Assembly (NCBI RefSeq): GCF_016786355.1
Contig: NZ_JADWYX010000075.1
Location: 8,420-45,216 of the forward strand
DNA length: 36,797 bases
Source of the DNA: Frankia sp. AgB1.9
GTDB lineage: Bacteria > Actinomycetota > Actinomycetes > Frankiales > Frankiaceae
Direction of reading: 5' to 3'
How positions within the stretch are numbered: position 1 is the stretch's first letter; every line of letters starts with the position of its first letter. The notes below the pieces were generated by a model. That model was not told where the DNA came from and did no database searches. It saw only the letters and a list, made by a program, of their open reading frames with translations. Shown here piece by piece: positions 16,794 to 24,153 of the stretch. Both the position numbers and the translations under genes were made by a program.

Positions 16794-17285
16794 ATGATCG
16801 CGCTTGGGCAGCGGCGAGACGCGACCGCCAGGGCCGCGGCCAGGCGGAAGGGCGTGCTCGCCCTCGCCCGGATCACCGAGCTGGCCCAGACCGGCACGGT
16901 CCTCAACGACCAGCCGGAGGTCAGGCTCAGCCTCCAGGTGGCCGGGCCGGGCCTCGCCTTCGACACCGCCGCCCGGGTCGCCGTCGGGGGCGCCCGGCGG
17001 GCCAACGTGGACGCCGGCCAGCTCGTCGTGCTGGTCGACCCGGCCAGCCGCGAGTACCAGATCGACTGGGACCGCAGCGCTCTCGTCAACGGGCTGGTGC
17101 CCGCGCGGTTCGCCTTAACCGGCGGCGGTGTCCGCGACCTGAGCGGCCAGACCGGCCCGATCATGGAGATCCTGCAGATCCTCTGGGCCCACAACGTGTC
17201 GCTGGGCCGCATGTCGGAGCCCGGCACCGACCCGGCGGTGGGCGAGCAGGTCCAGGCCGTCCTGCGCGCGGCCGTGGCGCGATAG
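16794..17285 (+). CDS. Conserved-type hypothetical protein, beta-rich, possibly OB-like
   Basis: A 163-residue protein without a signal peptide or membrane helix. The core reads RITELAQTGTVLNDQPEVRL, then LVVLVDPASREYQIDWD. Actinobacterial proteins of unknown function share this TGTxxNDQPEV...VDPxxxxxxxxDW pattern, where it appears as a small beta domain, often beside membrane segments or a SHOCT motif; neither is evident here. The ATG has AGGAG seven bases upstream. It follows soxR by 148 bases and precedes a PhzF-like gene by 37, with an 18-base GC palindrome between. It may be transcribed with its right neighbour. I cannot assign a function. Confidence 0.75.
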   Translation: MIALGQRRDATARAAARRKGVLALARITELAQTGTVLNDQPEVRLSLQVAGPGLAFDTAARVAVGGARRANVDAGQLVVLVDPASREYQIDWDRSALVNGLVPARFALTGGGVRDLSGQTGPIMEILQILWAHNVSLGRMSEPGTDPAVGEQVQAVLRAAVAR

Positions 17286-17292
17286 GCCACCT

Positions 17293-17310
17293 CGGCCCGC
17301 GCGCGGGCCG
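17293..17310. other. 18-bp GC palindrome between two genes
   Basis: CGGCCCGCG-CGCGGGCCG is perfectly symmetric. It lies eight bases after the stop of the small protein and 13 bases before the ATG of the PhzF-like gene. It could be a hairpin that limits read-through or blocks the ribosome site, or an operator. There is no T-run. Confidence 0.4.
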
Positions 17311-17322
17311 CACTCTGGGTGC

Positions 17323-18210
17323 ATGGTGCAGACCCTTGACGTCCTGACGGCCGCCTCCTGCCTGCGGGACGGTGCCGGCGGCAGTCCCACGGCGGTCATC
17401 ACGGGCAGCCACGAGCTGGGGGAGGCGGACCTCGCGCGCGTTCCCGCCCGGATGGGCGCCTCCCATCTGGCCGTCGTGGGGCCGGGCGACGGCGTCCGCG
17501 AGCTCCGCTTCTTCACCAGCGCTGGCGAGCTGCCCAACTGCGGGCACGCCGCGATCGCCGCGATCGCCGTGTTGGCCCTCGCCCGCGACGGTTTCCAGGG
17601 CCGGCTGCGCGCGGCGGGCCGCGAGTTCGAGGCGGCCGGCACCTTCCGACCGCCGACGGGCCCGGCCGGGCCCGCGCTGTTCGACGCGTGGTTCGACCAG
17701 GGCGTCGTGGACAGCCGGGCCGCGACGACGCCGGAACGCGACGCGTTCTTGGCCGCGCTCGGGCTGGCGCCGGACGCGCTGCACGCCGACGACGACGTGT
17801 CGGTCGCCTCCCCCGGGCGCGAGCGCCTGCTGGTCCCGGTCGCGGATCGGACGGTCCTGGCCGCCCTGCGCCCCGACCAGGACCGGCTGGCCGACGCGAG
17901 CCGCCGCCACGGCCAGCTCGGCTGTTTCGTCTACGTCCCGCCGTCCGCCGCGACGCCCGCGGCGGCGCGGATGTTCGCCCCCGCGATCGGGGTGCCCGAG
18001 GACGTCGCGAACGCGAACAGCACCGGCTGTCTGGCGGCCCATCTCCTCGCCACCGGCCGGGATCCGGCCGTCGCCGTCGACCAGGGCGACGCGCTCGGCC
18101 ACCCGTCGACGGTGTGGGCGACCGCGACCCGGACCGCCGGCGGCATCGCGACCCGCGTCGGCGGGGCCGTGCACGTGCGGCGCTCCAGCCGCGTCGTCGA
18201 CGCGCTCTGA
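17323..18210 (+). CDS. PhzF-family protein lacking the catalytic glutamate
   Basis: A 295-residue PhzF-fold protein. LRFFTSAGELPNCGHAAIAA at 61-80 matches LRIFTPGGELPFAGHPTI of the second PhzF-like protein in this window at identical positions. PhzF isomerases use Glu45 as catalytic acid/base. Here residues 42-50 read ARMGASHLAVV-like sequence, and there is no glutamate between 35 and 59. The second conserved block reads EDVANANSTGCLAAHLL instead of EDPVTGS. This is a separate subfamily, probably with another reaction or none. No phenazine core genes (phzB, phzD, phzE, phzG) are present. It lies between the small unknown protein and the DHA2 exporter, all on the plus strand. Confidence 0.82.
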   Translation: MVQTLDVLTAASCLRDGAGGSPTAVITGSHELGEADLARVPARMGASHLAVVGPGDGVRELRFFTSAGELPNCGHAAIAAIAVLALARDGFQGRLRAAGREFEAAGTFRPPTGPAGPALFDAWFDQGVVDSRAATTPERDAFLAALGLAPDALHADDDVSVASPGRERLLVPVADRTVLAALRPDQDRLADASRRHGQLGCFVYVPPSAATPAAARMFAPAIGVPEDVANANSTGCLAAHLLATGRDPAVAVDQGDALGHPSTVWATATRTAGGIATRVGGAVHVRRSSRVVDAL

Positions 18211-18347
18211 CCGCCGCGCGGGCGCCGGGCGACGATATGCGGAATACATAGACGCAGGTCGAGCGTTTCACCGAAGTTTGCCGCGACCCTCGCCGGCCCG
18301 ATCGTCAACGCAGCGCCACCCGAGCCCTCCGATCTGAAGGACCCGAG

Positions 18348-19889
18348 TTGACCGCCTCCCTGGACACCGACGGCCTCCTCGCCGCGGGCGACCTCCCGTC
18401 CGGCGGGCTCGCGCCGGACCCGACCGCCGCGGGCCTCGACGAGGCACGCGGCCGGACACCGCTCGTTATCAAGCTCCTGGTCGGCGCCACGTTCACGGTC
18501 ATCCTCAACGAGACGATCATGACGAACGCCGTGCCGCGGCTGATGGTCGACTTCGACATCAGCCCGCGGGCCGCGCAGTGGCTCTCGACGGTGTTCATGC
18601 TGACCTTGGCCGCGCTCATCCCGGTGACCGGCTGGTTCCTGCAGCGGGTGACCACCCGGATGGCGTACGGGGTCGCGATGGCGACCTTCTGCGTCGGGAC
18701 GGTGATCGGCGCGGTCGCGCCCATCTACCCGGTCCTGCTGGTCGGCCGGGTGATCCAGGCCGCGGGCACGGCGGTGATGATGCCGCTGCTGATGACGACG
18801 CTGATGACCGTCGTCCCCGAGCGCGACCGCGGCCGGGTGATGGGCACCGTGACCATGGCGATGTCCTGCGCCCCGGCACTCGGCCCGGCCGTGTCCGGCG
18901 TCATCCTGCAGCTCGGCTCGTGGCGGCTGATCTTCGTGTTCATGCTGCCGATCGCGGCCGTCGTGGGCCTCGGCGGGCTGCGCCTGCTGGAGAACATCGG
19001 CGAGACCCAGGCCACCCCGGTCAGCTGGATCAGCGTCGTGCTCGCGGCGGCCGGCTTCGGGGGCTTCCTGTTCGGGCTCAGCGAGGCCGGCGCCCTCAAC
19101 AGCGTCTACGTCGGGCTGATCATCGTGGGGGGGCTGGCGCTGGTCGCGGCGTTCGTGGGCAAGCAGCTGCGCCTGCAGCGGGTCGGCAGCCCGCTGCTGG
19201 ACCTGCGGACCCTGAACCACCGCACGTTCAGCGTCTCGCTGCTGCTCCTCGCCGCCGTGGACATGGCGTTCCTCGGCTCGATGTTCCTGCTGCCGCTGTA
19301 CCTGCAGGACACCCGCCACCTCAGCTCGCTGGAGACCGGCCTGCTGGTGATGCCCGGCGGCCTGGCGATGGGGGCGCTCGGCCCGCCGGTCGGGCGCCTC
19401 TACGACCGGTATGGCGCCCGGCCGCTGGTCATCCCCGGCGCCGCCTGCTCGGTCGTCGCGCTCGGCACGCTCAGCCAGCTCGGCGCCCACACGCCGTACC
19501 TGCTGCTGCTGGCCGCGCACATCGTGCTGATGGCCTCGCTGGCCGCCGTCATGACCCCGGTCTTCTCGGTCGGCCTCGGAGACCTGCCGACCGACCTCTA
19601 CGCCCACGGCAGCTCGCTGTTCGGCACGATCATGCAGGTCTCGGGTGCCATCGGCACCGCCCTGCTGGTCGTCATCTCCCAGTCCCGCGAGAGCCACCTG
19701 GTCCACGCGGGCGTGGCGTCGGCCGAGGCCACGGTCGGCGGCCTGCGCTGGGCCTTCGCCGGCGGCGCCGTCTGCGCGATCGCCACGACCCTGCTCGGCC
19801 TGCTCCTGCCCCGCACCACCGCCCGCCCCACCAACCCCGACGCCACCGAGGCCTCGTCCGAGGCCGAGCTGGATCTGGCGCTGGGCTAG
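18348..19889 (+). CDS. DHA2-family MFS multidrug exporter (EmrB/QacA type)
   Basis: A 513-residue protein with 14 hydrophobic helices. The DHA2 opening reads VGATFTVILNETIMTNAVPR, followed by ISPRAAQWLSTVFMLTLAAL. The motif around LLVGRVIQAAGTAVMMPLLM matches helices 4-5 of EmrB-like pumps, and the antiporter motif C is present as MAMSCAPALGPAVSGVILQL. These pumps expel drugs or endogenous metabolites by proton antiport. The start is a TTG at 18348 with GAAGGA seven bases upstream. The stop codon TAG (19887-19889) shares the palindrome CTAG with the stop of the convergent PhzF-like gene. Confidence 0.92.
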   Translation: MTASLDTDGLLAAGDLPSGGLAPDPTAAGLDEARGRTPLVIKLLVGATFTVILNETIMTNAVPRLMVDFDISPRAAQWLSTVFMLTLAALIPVTGWFLQRVTTRMAYGVAMATFCVGTVIGAVAPIYPVLLVGRVIQAAGTAVMMPLLMTTLMTVVPERDRGRVMGTVTMAMSCAPALGPAVSGVILQLGSWRLIFVFMLPIAAVVGLGGLRLLENIGETQATPVSWISVVLAAAGFGGFLFGLSEAGALNSVYVGLIIVGGLALVAAFVGKQLRLQRVGSPLLDLRTLNHRTFSVSLLLLAAVDMAFLGSMFLLPLYLQDTRHLSSLETGLLVMPGGLAMGALGPPVGRLYDRYGARPLVIPGAACSVVALGTLSQLGAHTPYLLLLAAHIVLMASLAAVMTPVFSVGLGDLPTDLYAHGSSLFGTIMQVSGAIGTALLVVISQSRESHLVHAGVASAEATVGGLRWAFAGGAVCAIATTLLGLLLPRTTARPTNPDATEASSEAELDLALG

Positions 19890-20797
19890 ATCCTGGCGGT
19901 GCCGGCGATCGTGGTGTGGGCGTCGCCGCCGACCCAGACCGTCCCGTCGCTGGCCTTGTCGATGTGCACACGGCCCCGGCGGCCGAGGGCCGTCCCCTGG
20001 GAGGCGACGTAGGTCGACGGGAGGACGTCGCCGGCGAGCCACTGGGCCAGGCTCGCGTTGAGGCTGCCGGTGACCGGATCCTCGGTGATGCCCAGGTGCG
20101 GGGCGCAGAACGCCCGTACCTCGACGGCGCACTCGCCGCCTTCCGGGTAGGGCCCGACCACCCCGGTGTCCTGCTCGATCGCGGCGAAGTCCGGGGGCAG
20201 GGCGAGGACCTGCCGGGCGGAGGCCAGCCGCAGCCCGACCCAGCCGGGGCCGTTGTCGCACCATTTCGCGTCGACGACGTCGGCGGGCTCGATGCCGAGC
20301 GGAGCGGTGAGCCGGGCGAGCAGGTCGTCGTCGACCGGGCCGTCCCGCAGCAGCGGCGGCGCGGCGAACGCGAGCCGGCTGACTCCGCCGGGCACCGGCA
20401 CTCGCGTCGTGGCGCCGGGCGCCGGAAGGGGTTCTGTGTCGCCGGGCGCGGCCGCCGGGTCGGACGCGAGCCGGCGCAGCGGCACCAGGCCCGCGGCGCA
20501 CTCCTGAACGATGTGCTCGCCGCGTGGCACGCCGCCGGCCTCCAGCCAGGCGTGGGCGCTGCCGATCGTCGGGTGGCCGGCGAAGGGCAGCTCGCCGCCC
20601 GGGGTGAAGATCCGCAGGCGGTAGTCGGCAGCTGGAACGGTCGGCGTGAGCAGGAAGGTCGTCTCGCTCAGGTTGGTCCAGCGGGCGAACGCGGCCAGCT
20701 CCTCGTCACTGAGCCCGTCGGCCTCGTGCACGACCGCGACCGGATTGCCCAGGAGCCGCTCGCGAGAGAACACGTCCACCTGGCGGAAGGGCAGCAT
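19886..20797 (-). CDS. PhzF-family isomerase-like protein
   Basis: A 303-residue PhzF-fold protein. The opening FRQVDVFSRERLLGNPVAVV and the NLSETTFLL block place a glutamate at residue 45, as in PhzF. RIFTPGGELPFAGHPTIGSA follows, with the conserved GH pair at 74-75, and the C-terminal lobe has ITEDPVTGSLNASLAQWL. It should be an active isomerase of an unknown small molecule. The ATG at 20797 is preceded too closely by GAGGA. Its end overlaps the convergent MFS gene by four bases. A CCCTGA-ACCA-TCAGGG hairpin lies 24 bases upstream of the start. It shares the fold with the protein at 17323, but the two are not recent duplicates. Confidence 0.9.
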   Translation of the reverse strand: MLPFRQVDVFSRERLLGNPVAVVHEADGLSDEELAAFARWTNLSETTFLLTPTVPAADYRLRIFTPGGELPFAGHPTIGSAHAWLEAGGVPRGEHIVQECAAGLVPLRRLASDPAAAPGDTEPLPAPGATTRVPVPGGVSRLAFAAPPLLRDGPVDDDLLARLTAPLGIEPADVVDAKWCDNGPGWVGLRLASARQVLALPPDFAAIEQDTGVVGPYPEGGECAVEVRAFCAPHLGITEDPVTGSLNASLAQWLAGDVLPSTYVASQGTALGRRGRVHIDKASDGTVWVGGDAHTTIAGTARI

Positions 20798-20820
20798 TCC
20801 TCGACGGTAGCCAGTCGCGG

Positions 20821-20836
20821 CCCTGAACCATCAGGG
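20821..20836. promoter_or_regulatory. Small dyad upstream of the PhzF-like gene
   Basis: CCCTGA-ACCA-TCAGGG, perfect 6-base arms, lies 24-39 bases before the ATG of the minus-strand PhzF-like gene. It may be an operator or a leader hairpin. Confidence 0.35.
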
Positions 20837-20854
20837 ATCGCGGCGAGAACAGCA

Positions 20855-20902
20855 TGGCCGGTCCCGCGCCGGCCGGCCTCGCCGACGGCACGGGACCGGC
20901 CA
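20855..20902 (-). terminator. Candidate hairpin terminator after the amidohydrolase gene
   Basis: TGGCCGGTCCCG (20855-20866) pairs perfectly with CGGGACCGGCCA (20891-20902) across a 24-base loop that can itself pair. It lies 58 bases downstream of the amidohydrolase stop. No T-run follows, which is common for actinobacterial terminators. Confidence 0.5.
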
Positions 20903-20960
20903 CTGTCGCCTGACGGGCCGGCCGGTGTCACCCGACCGGCCAGCGCGGGACCGGGGTGAC

Positions 20961-22136
20961 TCAGACCCTGTAGAGCTTGGCGGCGTTCTCTCCCATGACC
21001 TTGCGCTGCGTCTCCGGACGCAGGGTGGAGATCTTCTCGCTGACCATCCCGACGGGGTCCGGGTGCAGCGAGGTGGGGTGCGGGAAGTCGGTCTCGAACA
21101 TGATGTTGTCCTCACCGACCTGGTCGATGAGGTGCTGCAGGTCGCCGCGGCCGGTCTCGAACCAGAAGGTCGCGAACCAGTTGTCCGCGAAGTACTCCGA
21201 CGGCTTCTTCTGGAGCTTCTTGGCCCACTTGGGCGCGTTCTCGACCAGCTCGTAGTCCATCGCCTCGAGCATGAACGGCACCCAGCCGATGCCACTCTCG
21301 ACGGAGACCATCTTCAGCGCGGGGAACCGGTCGAACATCCCGGAGTACGCGCTGTTCAGCAGCAGGCGGGAGTTGTTCTGGAACAGCGACGCGCCGCCGA
21401 TCGCGGGCTTCACGTAGTCGTCCTGGCTCGGCCAGTAGCTGTTGCCGAAGTAGCTGAGCGAGGTCTGGCTGGCGCCGATGTGGAAGTGCACCGGGATGTC
21501 GAGGCCGGTGCAGACGTCCCAGAGCCGGTCCCAGGCCGGGTCACCGAGGTCGGGCGACCCGGAGTCCTGCGGGTCGGCGGTCATGTTGATCCCGCGGGCG
21601 CCCTTGGCGGCGCAGCGCTCGGCCTCGCGGGCGCAGGACTCGATGTCCCAGGCCGGCATGATCGGCATGGGCAGCAGGCGGTTGCCAGACTCGGCCTGGA
21701 TCTCCTGCATGGCGTCGTTGTACAGCTCGATGCAGAGCATGAGCAGGCCGGTGTCGGCGACCGAGTTGCGCAGGTTCTGCCCGCCGAGGCCGATGGCGTT
21801 CGGGTAGAGCACCTGCGTGTTGATGCCGAGCTCGTCCATCAGGCGCAGGCGTGCCTTGGGGTCCCAGGCGGCGGGGTGGACGTCGTTGATCCCCCACGGT
21901 CCGCCCTGCGAGTCACGGTGCGGGTGCTTCTTCCCGTCGTGGTCGATCGTGCCGCCCGAGCCCGCGCGGCCGAAGGTCTTGCCCTCGATGACCCACATGT
22001 CCAGGCCATTGATGCGCTCGACGTGGGGCATCCGGTCCTCGTAGCCCTTGGGCGCCCGCTCGGTAAAGAGGTCGTGTCGCTCGGTCATATGAGAGTCGGC
22101 GTCGATCACTCGCAGACCGTCAGCCAGCTTGGCCAC
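20961..22136 (-). CDS. Amidohydrolase family 2 protein (ACMSD-like TIM barrel)
   Basis: A 391-residue metal-dependent hydrolase. The opening RVIDADSHMTERHDLF holds the DxDxH-type metal site (one alanine between the aspartates). A second metal histidine lies in IPVHFHIGASQTSL, and the catalytic aspartate in NIMFETDFPHPTSLHPDP. Proteins of this branch act on aromatic or cyclic acids as decarboxylases or hydrolases; the substrate is unknown. The start is a GTG at 22136 with an ideal AAGGAGG six bases upstream. It is divergent from a GntR regulator, with a 14-base palindrome between them, so induction by its substrate through that regulator is likely. Confidence 0.9.
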   Translation of the reverse strand: MAKLADGLRVIDADSHMTERHDLFTERAPKGYEDRMPHVERINGLDMWVIEGKTFGRAGSGGTIDHDGKKHPHRDSQGGPWGINDVHPAAWDPKARLRLMDELGINTQVLYPNAIGLGGQNLRNSVADTGLLMLCIELYNDAMQEIQAESGNRLLPMPIMPAWDIESCAREAERCAAKGARGINMTADPQDSGSPDLGDPAWDRLWDVCTGLDIPVHFHIGASQTSLSYFGNSYWPSQDDYVKPAIGGASLFQNNSRLLLNSAYSGMFDRFPALKMVSVESGIGWVPFMLEAMDYELVENAPKWAKKLQKKPSEYFADNWFATFWFETGRGDLQHLIDQVGEDNIMFETDFPHPTSLHPDPVGMVSEKISTLRPETQRKVMGENAAKLYRV

Positions 22137-22181
22137 CGGAGCCTCCTTGCGTCCGCTTCACACACCCGTCTGATGCGCTGC

Positions 22182-22237
22182 TGAGCGTACGCTCACCTCA
22201 GGGCGGTGACAATCTCCAATTTTGTATTTTTGATTGA
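22182..22237. promoter_or_regulatory. Operator candidates between amidohydrolase and GntR genes
   Basis: TGAGCGTACGCTCA at 22182-22195 is a perfect 14-base palindrome. About 20 bases further, CAAT-N12-ATTG (22217-22236) forms a looser dyad in the most AT-rich patch of this region, a likely promoter area. Both fit the GntR protein encoded from 22270. Confidence 0.5.
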
Positions 22238-22269
22238 CGAACGGTGACCACGATCGGGAGGATGGCGAC

Positions 22270-22959
22270 GTGCTGGTCGAACCCGCGTTGCGACGGACGA
22301 AGACGAGCGCGGTCGTCGTCGAGTACGTCCACCGCGAGATCTTCGACGGCCGGCTGCGCTCGGGTGACCGCGTCGACGTCGAACGGATCAGCGTCGCCCT
22401 CGACGTGAGCCCCACCCCGGTTCGCGAGGCCCTCGTGCTGCTCGAACGGGACGGCCTGGTCGCGACCCGGGTCCATCGCGCCGCGTTCGTCCAGCACTTC
22501 GACGCCCGCACGCTGCGCGCGGACTTCCACGTCCTCGGCCTGCTCAGTGGAGTCGCCGCCGCCCGGGTCGCGATGGACCACGACGCCGGGGTCGTCGCCC
22601 AGCTGCGCGACCTGCTCGACGAGCTGGCGGCGAGCGAGGCCGCGCCCGCCCGGCGGCACGACCTGGCCGTCGAGATCGTCCGCGTCCAGCACCTCGCCGG
22701 CGCGACGCCGCGCCTGCTCGCCGAGCTGCGCGGGCTGGGCGGCTTCCTGCAGTGGGCCGCCCACCAGAGTGACCGCCGCGCCCACGACGAGATCGTCGCG
22801 GAGCACCAACGCGTCATCGACGCCATCGCGGCCGGCGACACCCGGCAGGCCTCGGCGACCTGGCTTGCCGATGCCCGGGCCGCGGCCGAAGCGGTGATCG
22901 GCGAGCTGACCCGCCGCGGCGTGCTGCGCGCCGACGGCACCAACGCCGCGACCACCTGA
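22270..22959 (+). CDS. GntR-family (FadR/FCD-like) transcriptional regulator
   Basis: About 229 residues. The winged helix-turn-helix occupies roughly residues 5-70: YVHREIFDGRLRSGDRVDVE followed by SPTPVREALVLLERDGLVAT, the GntR signature. The C-terminal all-helical domain resembles FCD, with AHDEIVAEHQRVIDAIAAGD carrying one expected metal or ligand histidine; the last FCD histidine is replaced (ATWLADA). The GTG at 22270 has GGGAGGA seven to eight bases upstream. A TTG at 22234 is in frame but has no ribosome site. It very probably regulates the divergent amidohydrolase gene. Confidence 0.9.
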   Translation: MLVEPALRRTKTSAVVVEYVHREIFDGRLRSGDRVDVERISVALDVSPTPVREALVLLERDGLVATRVHRAAFVQHFDARTLRADFHVLGLLSGVAAARVAMDHDAGVVAQLRDLLDELAASEAAPARRHDLAVEIVRVQHLAGATPRLLAELRGLGGFLQWAAHQSDRRAHDEIVAEHQRVIDAIAAGDTRQASATWLADARAAAEAVIGELTRRGVLRADGTNAATT

Positions 22960-23053
22960 GCCATCGGCACCGAACCCCCGCGTGCGCGGCGCAGGTGACC
23001 GACGGTCGGGAGGCGCGGGCTGGTGGCGCGGGACCCGTGGCTGCTCGCGGCGC

Positions 23054-23866
23054 CTAGCGCAGGCTGGTCCCGCTGATGACGACCACGGCGACGTCGACCG
23101 CGGCGATCGCCATGGCGACCCGGAACGCCTGCCGGTCATCGGGCCGCAGGCCGAAGGCCACGGTCAGCGCGGCCACGGCGACCAGCACGACGAGCCGCCA
23201 GATGCTGACGCCCGCGGGGCCGAGCAGCGCGACGACCGAACCCGCTACCAGCAGCAGCACGGCCGACCAGCGGGCACCGGTGGCCCCAACCCGGTGCGGC
23301 AGCCCGCGGACCCCCGTCCGGGCGTCGGTGGCGAGATCGGGCAGCGTGTTCGCGAAGTGCGCGCCGCAGCCGAGCAGGGCTCCCGCCAGCGGCAGCCACC
23401 AGGGCGGCAGCGGGTGTCCGGGCAGCCCGAGCACGACGAACGTGGGCAACAGCCCGAACGAGACCGCGTACGGCAGGACCGACAGCGGCGTGGCCTTGAG
23501 GCCCAGGTTGTAGGCCCAGGCGCTGGCGACGGCCGCCAGATGGACCGCCCCCGCCGGCCAGCCCGAGGCGAAGGACAGCGGCACGCAGGCGAGCAGCGCG
23601 AACGCGGCGCCGCGCGCGACCAGCCCCGGCGGGAGGCCACCGGCAACGATCGGCTTCTCGGACCGCCCGCCGGTCTCGTCCCGTCGCCGGTCGATGAAGT
23701 CGTTGCTCCAGCCGACCGACAGCTGGCCCGTCAGAACCGCCGCGGCGACCAGCACGACGCCGCCCGCGGTCCGTCCGATGGAGACCGCCAGCGCCGTGGC
23801 GAACAGCGTCACCGCGACGGTCGGCTCCGGATGACAGGCCCGCACCAGCGCACCGAACCGCCTCAT
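23054..23866 (-). CDS. UbiA-family prenyltransferase
   Basis: A 270-residue protein with about eight hydrophobic helices. The first aspartate-rich motif is NDFIDRRRDE (N55, D56, D59, D63). The second is DLATD (D177, D181). Both bind the Mg-pyrophosphate of a prenyl donor in UbiA enzymes. KPIVAGGLPPG after the first motif is also typical. The acceptor is unknown; quinones, heme or aromatic metabolites are all possible. It is shorter and more Ala/Gly-rich than MenA. The ATG at 23866 has no clear ribosome-binding site. Its neighbours give no pathway. Confidence 0.88.
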   Translation of the reverse strand: MRRFGALVRACHPEPTVAVTLFATALAVSIGRTAGGVVLVAAAVLTGQLSVGWSNDFIDRRRDETGGRSEKPIVAGGLPPGLVARGAAFALLACVPLSFASGWPAGAVHLAAVASAWAYNLGLKATPLSVLPYAVSFGLLPTFVVLGLPGHPLPPWWLPLAGALLGCGAHFANTLPDLATDARTGVRGLPHRVGATGARWSAVLLLVAGSVVALLGPAGVSIWRLVVLVAVAALTVAFGLRPDDRQAFRVAMAIAAVDVAVVVISGTSLR

Positions 23867-23965
23867 AGCCGCAAGCGTCGCAGAACCGTCCGGGCCCGAC
23901 CCACGTAACCCGGTCCCCGCCGGGCCGACTGTCCCGCATCCGACGCGGCCGGCTGCGCCCGGCTG

Positions 23966-24044
23966 TTGATCGCCGATTTGGCCCTGGCGTGGTCGTGATC
24001 AGGGCGTTTCTACAACCACCCGAGGGTCAAGACGGTGATCTTGG
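23966..24044. repeat. Dispersed palindromic element, copy 1 (imperfect)
   Basis: A roughly 79-base element starting TTGATCGCCGATTTGGCCCT and ending GACGGTGATCTTGGC. It has imperfect outer arms and an inner stem (GTGGTCGT against ACAACCAC) around GGGCGTTTCTAC. It shares order, spacing and the GGCGTTTCTAC loop with the element at 29539-29614, in the same orientation. The terminal arms have diverged more than in copy 2. Confidence 0.8.
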
Positions 24045-24084
24045 CACGAAGGTGGCGGGGCGCGGCACGAAGGTGGCGGGGCGC
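24043..24084. repeat. 21-bp perfect tandem duplication
   Basis: GGCACGAAGGTGGCGGGGCG plus one C occurs at 24043-24063 and again at 24064-24084 without mismatch. It abuts the end of palindromic element copy 1. Recent slippage or duplication is the simplest explanation. Confidence 0.85.
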
Positions 24085-24153
24085 GACTGGGCCGCCGGGG
24101 GGACCGGCGGTCTGGCGCCCCGGCGGCCAGCGGCCCTACGGCGGGGACCTGCC

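Noticed and set aside
16794..20797. Phenazine biosynthesis cluster
   Set aside because: Only PhzF-fold proteins are present. The core genes phzB, phzD, phzE and phzG are absent, and one PhzF-like protein lacks the catalytic glutamate.
17931..20959. Giant open frames on both strands across the DHA2 exporter region
   Set aside because: They are shadows of the exporter and PhzF-like genes, with His/Arg/Gly-rich nonsense translations and no ribosome sites.
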